Below the pieces are notes generated by a model. That model was not told the origin of the DNA. It ran no database searches and saw only the letters and a list, made by a program, of their open reading frames with translations. A program made the position numbers and the translations under genes. 64,000 nt of DNA, taken from the NCBI RefSeq assembly GCF_000633535.1, contig NZ_AYMR01000004.1:111556-175555 (forward strand), written 5' to 3'. The stretch comes from Leifsonia aquatica H1aii (GTDB lineage Bacteria; Actinomycetota; Actinomycetes; Actinomycetales; Microbacteriaceae). How positions within the stretch are numbered: position 1 is the first letter of the stretch; the number at the start of each line of letters is the position of its first letter. This document shows positions 56,699 to 63,170 of this stretch, one piece after another.

Positions 56699-56769
56699 GG
56701 GGATGTAGCTCAATGGTAGAGCCTCAGTCTTCCAAACTGATTACGCGGGTTCGATTCCCGTCATCCCCT
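56699..56769 (+). tRNA. tRNA-Gly (anticodon TCC), integration site of an island
   Basis: A complete cloverleaf of 71 nt: acceptor GGGGATG/CATCCCC, D-arm GTAGCTCAATGGTAGAGC, anticodon arm TCAGT-CTTCCAA-ACTGA with TCC, T-arm GCGGGTTCGATTCCCGT. The last 43 bases plus two flanking bases are repeated exactly at 59801-59845, so the gene's 3' half acts as an attachment site. The gene itself stays intact. Confidence 0.95.
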
Positions 56770-56771
56770 CC
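56727..56771 (+). repeat. attL: 45-bp direct repeat at tRNA-Gly 3' end
   Basis: It starts inside the anticodon stem (GTCTTCCAAACTG...) and ends two bases past the discriminator. It is identical to 59801-59845. The base before and the base after differ between copies, which fixes the limits. Confidence 0.9.
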
Positions 56772-56847
56772 CTTACAGACACTGGGCGAGCTGCCCGTCG
56801 AGCGAAACGCTCCGGGACACGATCCCCGTCAAAACCCCGTCAGTCCC

Positions 56848-56853
56848 TAGGCT
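56848..56853 (+). promoter_or_regulatory. -10 element of the leaderless ApeA-like gene
   Basis: TAGGCT ends six bases ahead of ATG 56860, and there is no ribosome site. The same hexamer at the same distance serves the M3 peptidase gene, so the island gene uses the host's leaderless style. No clear -35. Confidence 0.5.
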
Positions 56854-56859
56854 CTGGCC

Positions 56860-58278
56860 ATGGCGATTGAATCCCTTGACTTCGGCGACAGCATCGCGGG
56901 CCTCCTGGTGGACGGCATCGAGGAAACTCCGTACTCCGGGGCGACGCTGAAGCTCGTTTCTCCAGGCGGTATACACGTTGACGTCCCGTACATCAGCCAC
57001 GACAACACCGACCAATTTCGGCACGTCGAGAAGTGGTTCGACACAAAGACGCCGCCGTCCAACATGCTCCTTCTGACAGAAGAAGGTCCGATCTCCTTCT
57101 TCGGGACGAGCTGGCATGGCCACTCCGAACGATTGGGGCGCAATATCTCGCTCGGAACGTTGGCCCCTGAAGAAACCGTTCTAGCTGCGCGTGATGGGGC
57201 GCTTGCCGACCCGCTCACCGTGTCAAGAGTGCAGAGCAAGCTTGACGGCTTAAACACTTGGGTCGGAGCTGCTGCGGTTACGACTGAGAGGGAGACCGAC
57301 AAGATCGGCCGCCTGAAGAAATATCGTATCGAGGTCGAGGGCATCGAAGTTGCATCGTGGACCCAGGGCAATGCAAAGATGACACTGCGCTCCGACTGGC
57401 GCATCCGCCACCACGACGACGGCTACTCAAGGCTTCAGCAGGTTTACGACGACTTCGTTCTCGACAGCAAGTTCTACGGCGGGCCGCGTCCGTTCTTTGA
57501 TCACTTCGTGGAACACAAGAAGATTGCCAACCTGCTGGTGTTCCTCTACGCCCGGGCTATCCCGTTTCGCGAACACCGGGTTCGCGACCAGCGGTTCGTC
57601 GCGCGCCTCATGGGTGGCCGTGTGTATAACGCTCCGTACGTCGAACTCATTAGCCGAAGGTCAGTGCGGGACCGGGAACAGCCGGTCCCGAGCACCGGAG
57701 AATTGGGAAGACCGCTCGCCCATTTCAAGCAGCTCGACACCGTGGGGTTGGAGACATGGTCTTCCAACTACGACGCTTGGCAGAGATTCATCCTGCCCGC
57801 CGCGGGTGTGTTGGCCCGAAAGGGCGCATTTCTTGAAGACGTCGTAATGTCCACCTCGCTCGCACTCGAAGCTGCCGGGCACATAATCGGCATTCGCGAC
57901 AGCGAGCGAGACACCTATCATCGCGGACGCCCGACCACAGCAACATGGATTTACCGCTGCCTTCACCTTCTCGGGGTCGCGTGGGGCGACTATGTATACA
58001 GCACCGCGGGACTTTCACGAGCAATCGCAAACAACTACAACGACGTGAAGCACTATGACCGCGGTGAGTTTCCGAGTTTGGAAGAGACGGACCTCGTGGC
58101 TACCGTGAATCGCTTGATTGTCCGGCTACTCGCTCTACACCTAACTGGGAAAGGCGATGAATTGCTCAGACCGTACCGCGATGACGAGAGAGAGCTTTGG
58201 CGGATCAAGGAGCGCTTCGAGGCCTATAACCGGCGCATCGTTGACGACCGTGGAACGTGGGAGGCCACTACTACGTGA
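56860..58278 (+). CDS. ApeA-like HEPN-type candidate anti-phage protein
   Basis: A 472-residue soluble protein. Residues 1-140 look like an ApeA N-terminal domain: beta strands with ATLKLVSPGGIHVDV and the end motif SKLDGLNTWVG (about 126-136). The C-terminal third is all-helical and contains LSRAIANNYNDVKHYDRG (385-402), similar to the catalytic helix of HEPN RNases. The HEPN motif is RX4-6H. H398 is present, but the nearest Arg is R387, and Asn stands at the expected position, so catalysis is uncertain. ApeA proteins give abortive infection against phages, probably by cutting RNA. Start ATG 56860 follows TAGGCT. First gene of the tRNA-Gly island; not GC-rich like its surroundings. Confidence 0.6.
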   Translation: MAIESLDFGDSIAGLLVDGIEETPYSGATLKLVSPGGIHVDVPYISHDNTDQFRHVEKWFDTKTPPSNMLLLTEEGPISFFGTSWHGHSERLGRNISLGTLAPEETVLAARDGALADPLTVSRVQSKLDGLNTWVGAAAVTTERETDKIGRLKKYRIEVEGIEVASWTQGNAKMTLRSDWRIRHHDDGYSRLQQVYDDFVLDSKFYGGPRPFFDHFVEHKKIANLLVFLYARAIPFREHRVRDQRFVARLMGGRVYNAPYVELISRRSVRDREQPVPSTGELGRPLAHFKQLDTVGLETWSSNYDAWQRFILPAAGVLARKGAFLEDVVMSTSLALEAAGHIIGIRDSERDTYHRGRPTTATWIYRCLHLLGVAWGDYVYSTAGLSRAIANNYNDVKHYDRGEFPSLEETDLVATVNRLIVRLLALHLTGKGDELLRPYRDDERELWRIKERFEAYNRRIVDDRGTWEATTT

Positions 58279-58304
58279 ATGGGGCTTACTACGTGAATGG
58301 GGCT
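58269..58304 (+). repeat. Tandem 18-bp duplication at the stop of the ApeA-like gene
   Basis: TACTACGTGAATGGGGCT occurs twice in a row (58269-58286 and 58287-58304) without mismatch. The TGA of the upstream gene lies in the first copy. A recent slippage event would have left the coding end intact. Confidence 0.85.
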
Positions 58305-58392
58305 GCCTTGCTTCCGAGGGTGTCGGAGGTCGCAGACAGACTGGTATGTGTCAGTCTCACCCGCGACTCGCTTACCGAAGGAGTTAGAAGCA

Positions 58393-58674
58393 ATGGCAGT
58401 TGAAATCACCCACGTGCGTTACGAGGGTTTTTCCAAGACGCACGAGGCCATCATCAGCTACAAGTGGAAGAACACCGGCAGCGCCGAGACGGGCAGCAGC
58501 GATAAGCCGACGATGGTCGACTGGATCGACAACAAGGATGGCGACGCCTACGTCGGCAGCGGCACGAGCTGTGTGAACGTCGGGACCGTGCACCCGGACA
58601 CCGGCCGCCCCTACCTGCGCACCTATGCCGACGGCAAGTGGAACAACAACTTGCTGTCCCTGCCGACGTTCTGA
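58393..58674 (+). CDS. DUF3892 domain small protein
   Basis: A 93-residue protein. VEITHVRYEGFSKTHEAI begins it, MVDWIDNKDGDAYVGSG lies in the middle, and YLRTYADGKWNNNLLSLP ends it. This is the DUF3892 pattern, a small beta-rich domain that may bind nucleic acid or a partner; no function is established. GAAGGAG is nine bases ahead of the ATG, a good ribosome site, so the gene is expressed from a leadered transcript, unlike its upstream neighbour 114 bp away. Inside the tRNA-Gly island. Confidence 0.8.
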   Translation: MAVEITHVRYEGFSKTHEAIISYKWKNTGSAETGSSDKPTMVDWIDNKDGDAYVGSGTSCVNVGTVHPDTGRPYLRTYADGKWNNNLLSLPTF

Positions 58675-58811
58675 AAATCGGGGTGAGCCTCGGCGCACGT
58701 GTCGCCCGAATCGACATGTGCGTCGGGGCTCCCCCATATCAGCGCTCTAGGCCAGGGAAGGTTTGCGCTACGCCGCCCCGCGCCCGTCATCGTGGCGAGA
58801 TCCTTTCTTCA

Positions 58812-58862
58812 TCGAATGTCTGTTCGCACTTGGCGGCGCGTCGAGTCTCGAATGTCAGTTCG
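58812..58862 (+). repeat. Direct repeat TCGAATGTC-GTTCG in the island
   Basis: TCGAATGTCTGTTCG (58812-58826) and TCGAATGTCAGTTCG (58848-58862) are 36 bp apart and differ in one base. They lie in the 245-bp gap upstream of the third island gene, where operators would be expected. Confidence 0.6.
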
Positions 58863-58919
58863 GAGCGGTACCTTGTTCTCGCGATTTGCTCTGCCGGTGT
58901 TCTAACCCGAGGAGGCACA

Positions 58920-59591
58920 TTGGCAACAGGTAAATTGGATCGTCGGGCGGTGTCCGACGTTGCATTCAGATGCGGCTGCTGCGAGATGTCTTATGCGGGG
59001 TCGGTTCGATGGAATCATTCGAGTCGAACGTGCGCTGTCTGCCAAGATCACGCACAGGCTGGCTCAATGGAGCGAGACAAGCGCCATAAGCAAATGTGGG
59101 CAGATCGATTGGCGGCTATCCAGTCCACGGCGGCCACTCGTCAAGCGGATTTGATCGCAAAGGTAGAGGCCGCCGAACGAAGAGCGGAGGCGCTGGAGAT
59201 TCAGGCCAAAGACCTAAGGGCCGCGCTTGAGTCTGGTCTTCAGAGCGTGCCTCCGGACGTGATCGCCAGCTACTTCGAGACGGACGCTGTACGCACGGCG
59301 CATGAAGCGCGTGACAGCGCGTATCGGCAGCGGGACACGGCGATGCGTGCCATTTGGCGCGTCGAGCAGTTGCACCACCCTGAGACCTCTGCAAGTCGGA
59401 AATGCAGCTGTGGCACTACGAGCTGTGCAGTCGAGCGAGCAGTCAGTCGCGTCGCGGATTCCATGCTTCGTTGGGAGCGCAACCAAATCGACCGCGTCAA
59501 GGCCTGCAAGCGAGACCAACTTCCTGATGAGCATCCTGACGCGAAGAAGTACCGGAAGCTGTACGCCGACTCGACAGATTGGTATGACTGA
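58920..59591 (+). CDS. Cys-rich coiled-coil protein of unknown function
   Basis: A 223-residue protein. Near the N-terminus FRCGCCEMSYAGSVRW and TCAVCQDH give two CxxC-type pairs (residues about 17-45), a likely zinc ribbon. A long Ala/Glu/Arg helix follows (about 65-115, LIAKVEAAERRAEALEIQAK). A second Cys cluster is RKCSCGTTSC (about 163-172). The C-terminus is charged and helical. I do not recognise the family. I chose the TTG at 58920 because GGAGG lies four bases upstream and because the frame ahead of it reads as non-coding. No ATG is close, so the exact start is uncertain. Last gene of the island; may act with the ApeA-like gene or in DNA binding. Confidence 0.65.
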   Translation: MATGKLDRRAVSDVAFRCGCCEMSYAGSVRWNHSSRTCAVCQDHAQAGSMERDKRHKQMWADRLAAIQSTAATRQADLIAKVEAAERRAEALEIQAKDLRAALESGLQSVPPDVIASYFETDAVRTAHEARDSAYRQRDTAMRAIWRVEQLHHPETSASRKCSCGTTSCAVERAVSRVADSMLRWERNQIDRVKACKRDQLPDEHPDAKKYRKLYADSTDWYD

Positions 59592-59800
59592 TTCCCTGGT
59601 CGGCCGTACGGTTCCGCGATCCCCGTCGCGAAGCAGAAAAACCCCGCCACCGCGCTCCGCCGACGTGCGCCGACGCAAACCGAAGCGCGCTGAGTAACGG
59701 GGCTTGAACCCGCCACCTTCCCAGGAAAAAACTGGGCAAGGCGGACTAGGGCGGTCCGGGATGGATCAACTCGGATGACCTCGGTCCAAGCCTCTGTAGG

Positions 59801-59845
59801 GTCTTCCAAACTGATTACGCGGGTTCGATTCCCGTCATCCCCTCC
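59801..59845 (+). repeat. attR: 45-bp copy of the tRNA-Gly 3' end
   Basis: Identical to 56727-56771. It is an isolated tRNA fragment (anticodon loop, variable region, T-arm and acceptor 3' strand) without the 5' half, so it cannot give a tRNA. It marks the right end of the island. Confidence 0.9.
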
Positions 59846-59865
59846 ACTCGCCTCTCCGTCGTCCC

Positions 59866-59922
59866 CCATTTGGACCAAATGTGGGGTTACGGGCTCGCAT
59901 TCGCGACATTCGGCCCAAATCT
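59866..59922. repeat. Doublet of 17-bp palindromic repeats (copy B)
   Basis: CCATTTGGACCAAATGT (59866-59882, with a perfect 13-bp core ATTTGGACCAAAT) and ACATTCGGCCCAAATCT (59906-59922) are 40 bp apart. In reverse complement the whole 57-bp unit aligns with 20421-20477, including the CCC just before the second palindrome. It lies right outside attR, ahead of the response regulator. Confidence 0.6.
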
Positions 59923-59974
59923 CCTCACGGCGAGACGCCGGGACCGGTCGCTGTGCGCCAATAGGCTGGCTCCC

Positions 59975-60640
59975 GTGCCGCAGAACCTCGCCTCCGCTCC
60001 GCTCCGCCTCGTCGTCGCCGACGACTCCGTGCTGCTGCGCGAGGGGTTGATCCGGCTGTTCGACGAGGCCGGGTTCGATACGGTCGGCGCGTACGGCGAC
60101 GCGGAGTCGCTGCTCGCGGAGGTCGGCGCTGTGCGGCCGGATGTCGCGGTGCTGGACGTGCGGATGCCGCCGACGTTCCGGGACGAGGGGGTGCGCGCGG
60201 CCCTGAGGCTGCGGGCCGAGCACCCGGGGGTCGCCGTTCTGCTGCTGAGCCAGTACGTCGAGGGGACGTACGCGCAAGAGCTGCTCGCGAGCGGACAGGG
60301 CGGCACCGGCTACCTGCTGAAGGACCGCATCGCCTCGCTCGACGAGCTGCGCGACGCGGTGACGCGGGTGGCGCAGGGCGGCACCGTGCTCGATCCGGAG
60401 GTCGTCCGCGAACTCCTGACGCGGCGGGTCGACCCGGTGGCCGCCCTGACGCCGCGCGAGCGCGAGGTGCTCGGGCTGATGGCCGAGGGGCGCACCAACT
60501 CGGCGATCGCCGCACAGCTGGTGATCGGGGTGGGGGCGGTCGAGAAGAACGTGACGTCGATCTTCCAGAAGCTCGCCCTGGAGGACTCCGGCGACGACCA
60601 CCGCCGGGTGCTCGCGGTACTGGCCTTTCTGCAGCGCTGA
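59975..60640 (+). CDS. NarL/FixJ-type response regulator with LuxR HTH
   Basis: A 221-residue regulator. The receiver domain has the acidic pair VVADDSVLLREGL, the phospho-acceptor Asp in VAVLDVRMPP (about 59) and the conserved Lys in GYLLKDRI. The LuxR HTH is LTPREREVLGLMAEGRTNSAIAAQL (about 153-178), read in part, then KNVTSIFQKL. It is activated by a histidine kinase, probably the HisKA_3 kinase encoded 330 bp downstream on the other strand. GTG 59975 has no ribosome site; TAGGCT ends seven bases ahead, so leaderless translation is likely. Confidence 0.93.
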   Translation: MPQNLASAPLRLVVADDSVLLREGLIRLFDEAGFDTVGAYGDAESLLAEVGAVRPDVAVLDVRMPPTFRDEGVRAALRLRAEHPGVAVLLLSQYVEGTYAQELLASGQGGTGYLLKDRIASLDELRDAVTRVAQGGTVLDPEVVRELLTRRVDPVAALTPREREVLGLMAEGRTNSAIAAQLVIGVGAVEKNVTSIFQKLALEDSGDDHRRVLAVLAFLQR

Positions 60641-60689
60641 GGACACACTGGCTTCTGCAAGGCTCAACGACGACGAAAGCAGGTGCACC

Positions 60690-60902
60690 GTGGCAGGACT
60701 GGACGACATCACCAACAAGGCCAAAGAGTTCCTCGACAGCGACAACGTCACGAACGCGCTGAAGTCGGAGCAGGCCGAGGACATCAGCGACAAGCTCCTC
60801 GACGGCGTCGCCGACGCCGCCAACAAGATCACCGGCGGCAAGTTCGAGGACCAGATCACCGGCGCACGCGACGCCGCGGACAAGGCCGTCGGGAACGAGT
60901 AG
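60690..60902 (+). CDS. MT0933-like antitoxin-family small protein
   Basis: A 70-residue helical, acidic protein: GLDDITNKAKEFLDSDN, AEDISDKLLDGVADAANKITGGKFED and QITGARDAADKAVGNE, read in parts. This fits the MT0933-like antitoxin family, which is often found as a lone gene and may act in stress rather than as a true antitoxin. No toxin gene is adjacent. The GTG at 60690 comes after CAGGTGCACC, a weak ribosome site. It may be co-transcribed with the response regulator 49 bp upstream. Confidence 0.75.
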   Translation: MAGLDDITNKAKEFLDSDNVTNALKSEQAEDISDKLLDGVADAANKITGGKFEDQITGARDAADKAVGNE

Positions 60903-60916
60903 CGACGACCTGGCAT

Positions 60917-60955
60917 CGACGGGCGGGTGACGGCGTGACCGTCACCCGCCCGTCG
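60917..60955. terminator. Bidirectional terminator between convergent genes
   Basis: A perfect 17-bp stem (60917-60933 with 60939-60955; CGACGGGCGGGTGACGG and its complement) and a 5-nt loop. It lies between the MT0933-like gene and the convergent sensor-kinase gene and can end both transcripts. Confidence 0.7.
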
Positions 60956-60968
60956 TCGTACACCCGTG

Positions 60969-62342
60969 TCAGGCCAGCGGGATGCGGGCCCCGATCCGGG
61001 TGGGACCGCCGGCGGGGCTGTCCACGGACAGCTCGCCGCGCAGGCCGCGGACGCGCTCGCCCAGACCGCTCAGACCGTGGCCGGGGACGAGGGAGGCGCC
61101 TCCCGTCCCGTTGTCGGTCACCCAGAGGCTGAGCCACGCCGCGCCGGAGGGATCCGTGGTCCGGTCGAGGAAGAGTCGCGCCTCCGTCGCACTCGAATGC
61201 TTGGCGAGGTTCGCGGAGAGCTCGGCGAGCACGTAGTAGGCGTTGCGTTCCGTCTCGGGGCTGAACCGCTCGCCCGGCGCCAACGACGACTCCACCCGCA
61301 TCGGGACGGTGCTGCGCGCCGCCAGCGACTCGGCGGCCGCGACCAGGCCGCGGTCGAGCAGGAGGGGCGGGGCGAAGCCGCGGGACAGGGCGCGCAACTC
61401 CTCCAGCGTGTCGCCGGCCTGCTGGCGCGCCTCGGCGAGCAGCGCCGCAGCCGCCTCGGGGTCGTCGGACAGCTTGCGCTCGGCGGCGGCGATGTCCATC
61501 TGCAGCCGGATGAGGCGCTGCTGCGGGCCGTCGTGCAGGTCGCGCTCCAACCGCCGCAGCGACTGGTCCTCGGCGGCGACGGCAGCACCGCGCGAGGCCG
61601 ACAGGTCGGCGACCTCCTGCCGCAGCTCCTCCGACCGCCACGCTCCGAGCAGGCCGCGGGCGATGCCCTCGTGCACCAGGGTCAGCCCCCGCGTGACGAA
61701 CGGGAGCGTCACGGCGAACAGCACCCCGAGCACGAACGAGAGGATGCGGTCGCCGATCACCGGGTCGAACGACGAACGGGTGCCGGTCGCCCAGTCGACG
61801 ATCACCCGGGAGAGGAAGACGTTCTGCCCGTCCCGCGGGATGAAGAGGTCCCAGAACCAGTTGGTCAGACCACCGAGGGCGACCGCGGTCCAGCTGAGCG
61901 CGATGGTCCACGACACGATGCTGACGATCGGGTTGATCAGCAGGCCGTGCAGCAGGGCGAGCCAATAGTGCCCGTTGACGAACGGACCGAACGCCGCACG
62001 CCAGAAGCTGCGCGGCTTGTCGGCGGGCTCCCACGCCGGTTGCGGGATCTCCGGCCGCCCGGCCCAGCGCAGGCGGGTCAGCTCCACCGTGCCGAACGCG
62101 CGGGCGGTGTAGAAGGTGGCGATCAGCACGAACAGACCGACGTAGATGACGATGGTCCCCACACCGAACCAGAACATGGTCTGCAGCACGGACAGCCCGA
62201 CGATCGCGATCGGCATGGTGAGCAGCAGGAAGCCCAGCTCACGGGGCACCGCCTTCCACAGCGAGCCGTAGGAGGCGCGACGGGCGGGAGGTGCGGGGCG
62301 GGTGGTCACGGGATCCAGCATGGCGGATGAGGCGGCAGTCAT
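60969..62342 (-). CDS. Sensor histidine kinase (HisKA_3 type) with membrane sensor domain
   Basis: A 457-residue kinase. Four membrane helices in a putative-sensor domain occupy residues about 25-215. The dimerisation helix has the phospho-acceptor His in ERDLHDGPQQRLIRLQ (about 264-279), and the ATPase domain has NAYYVLAELSANLAKHS (N box), DNGTGG and GHGLSGLGERVRGL (G box), read in parts. Such kinases pair with LuxR-type regulators like the one encoded at 59975. The pair is not in one operon but convergent. GGAG precedes the ATG at 62342. The signal is unknown. Confidence 0.92.
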   Translation of the reverse strand: MTAASSAMLDPVTTRPAPPARRASYGSLWKAVPRELGFLLLTMPIAIVGLSVLQTMFWFGVGTIVIYVGLFVLIATFYTARAFGTVELTRLRWAGRPEIPQPAWEPADKPRSFWRAAFGPFVNGHYWLALLHGLLINPIVSIVSWTIALSWTAVALGGLTNWFWDLFIPRDGQNVFLSRVIVDWATGTRSSFDPVIGDRILSFVLGVLFAVTLPFVTRGLTLVHEGIARGLLGAWRSEELRQEVADLSASRGAAVAAEDQSLRRLERDLHDGPQQRLIRLQMDIAAAERKLSDDPEAAAALLAEARQQAGDTLEELRALSRGFAPPLLLDRGLVAAAESLAARSTVPMRVESSLAPGERFSPETERNAYYVLAELSANLAKHSSATEARLFLDRTTDPSGAAWLSLWVTDNGTGGASLVPGHGLSGLGERVRGLRGELSVDSPAGGPTRIGARIPLA

Positions 62343-62581
62343 GTGCGTCTCCAGTCGAGGGGCGATGCCTCCAGCCTCCCGTGACCGCAGCGCCCGCGGT
62401 AGGCGGGTGCCCGGTCGATCCGTGCGGGGGTTATCCCCCTCCCGCGGCTGGCCCACGGCCACCAGCCGGCGTACGGCGACCACCCAGGCAAGCCTCGGCT
62501 TAGTTAGCGGAGGCTCAGCTTCGTTGCGGAATTCCGGGAGCTGAGTAGCGTTGAAGCAGGCACGAGAAAGGACGCCAAACA
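62343..62581. promoter_or_regulatory. Divergent kinase / dps promoter region
   Basis: A 239-bp gap. Near dps, GGCTTAGTTAGCGGAGGCT (62497-62515) contains TTAGTTAG, loosely like half of an iron-regulator (DtxR/IdeR) box, which would suit dps, but the match is poor. I see no clear -10/-35 pair. AAAGGA at 62567-62572 is the dps ribosome site. Confidence 0.3.
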
Positions 62582-63064
62582 ATGACGGACATCGCCGCAA
62601 GCCAGAGTGTTTCCAACCCGGACGTCGCCGCCGGGGTCGCCCAGTTCCTCAGCCCGGTGGTCATCGACCTCACCGCGCTCGTCGTCAACGGAAAGCAGGC
62701 GCACTGGCACGTGCGCGGCGCCAACTTCATCGGCGTGCACGAGCTGCTCGACACGATCGTCGACCACGCGCAGGAGTGGGCCGACCTGGCCGCCGAGCGC
62801 ATCGTCGCCCTGGGGCTCCCGGTCGACGGCCGCCTGGGCACGGTCGCCGCGAAGACCACCACCCCGGAGCTGACGGCGGGCTTCCGCCCCTCCAACCAGA
62901 CCATCGCCGAGGTCATCGCGCAGATCGACGCCGCCCTCGCGGCCGTCAACACCGCCGTGAAGGAGCTCGACGAGCTCGACCAGACCAGCCAGGACGTCGC
63001 GATCGAGATCGCTCGCGGCCTCGACAAGGACCGCTGGTTCCTGTTCGCGCACATCAGCGAGTAG
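62582..63064 (+). CDS. dps: Dps-family DNA-protecting ferritin-like protein
   Basis: A 160-residue Dps. The ferroxidase-site motif KQAHWHVRGANFIGVHELLD (about 38-57) and DHAQEWADLAAERI (about 62-75) supply the His, Asp and Glu ligands shared by two subunits. The 12-mer stores iron, removes peroxide and can coat DNA. The short N-terminus has few Lys, so DNA binding may be weak. AAAGGA precedes the ATG. A strong terminator follows. Confidence 0.95.
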   Translation: MTDIAASQSVSNPDVAAGVAQFLSPVVIDLTALVVNGKQAHWHVRGANFIGVHELLDTIVDHAQEWADLAAERIVALGLPVDGRLGTVAAKTTTPELTAGFRPSNQTIAEVIAQIDAALAAVNTAVKELDELDQTSQDVAIEIARGLDKDRWFLFAHISE

Positions 63065-63091
63065 TCGCCGCGCCGCGCCACGAACGCGCCT

Positions 63092-63126
63092 GAAGGGCCG
63101 CCCTCCACCTCGGAGGGCGGCCCTTC
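63092..63126 (+). terminator. Terminator after dps
   Basis: A perfect 15-bp stem (GAAGGGCCGCCCTCC at 63092-63106, complement at 63112-63126) with a 5-nt loop, 27 bp after the dps stop. It lies between dps and the convergent amidohydrolase gene. Confidence 0.7.
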
Positions 63127-63170
63127 GCCGTTCCCGATGCCGACATCGGCACCTGCACGTGCACCGGCGC

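Larger units (their letters stand above)
56727..59845 (+). mobile_element. tRNA-Gly-borne genomic island (about 3.07 kb), no integrase seen
   Basis: The element lies between two perfect 45-bp copies of the tRNA-Gly 3' end (56727-56771 and 59801-59845), the pattern left by a tyrosine recombinase that inserts into tRNA genes. The interior has visibly lower G+C and more A/T-ending codons than either flank. It encodes three plus-strand genes: an ApeA-like HEPN-type protein, a DUF3892 protein and a Cys-rich coiled-coil protein. No recombinase, excisionase, replication or conjugation gene is present, so it is either a satellite mobilised in trans or the remnant of a larger element that kept its cargo. 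Confidence 0.85.
59592..59974. other. Gene-free right end of the island and junction
   Basis: These 383 bases hold no supported gene. From left: GC-rich sequence, then a tRNA-like stretch on the minus strand (about 59692-59736) with a T-arm-like GCGGGTTCAAGCCCCGT and a CCCAG-7 nt-CTGGG arm, then attR (59801-59845), the 17-bp palindrome doublet (59866-59922) and the promoter of the response-regulator gene. Confidence 0.6.

Noticed and set aside
53634..56708. 1024-codon plus-strand frame across clpP1, the TPR gene, tig and tRNA-Pro
   Set aside because: It crosses several certain minus-strand genes and a tRNA and has no recognisable domain.
58384..58737. Minus-strand frame in the island antisense to the DUF3892 gene
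   Set aside because: The plus-strand protein matches DUF3892 and has a good ribosome site, so this is a shadow.
59214..59678. Minus-strand frame in the island (154 codons), possible hidden recombinase
   Set aside because: No tyrosine- or serine-recombinase motif (no R...HxxR...Y pattern) and no ribosome site. The island has no integrase that I can see.
62497..62515. DtxR/IdeR iron box ahead of dps
   Set aside because: Only one half-site-like TTAGTTAG is present, without the opposite arm, so it is not reported as an operator.
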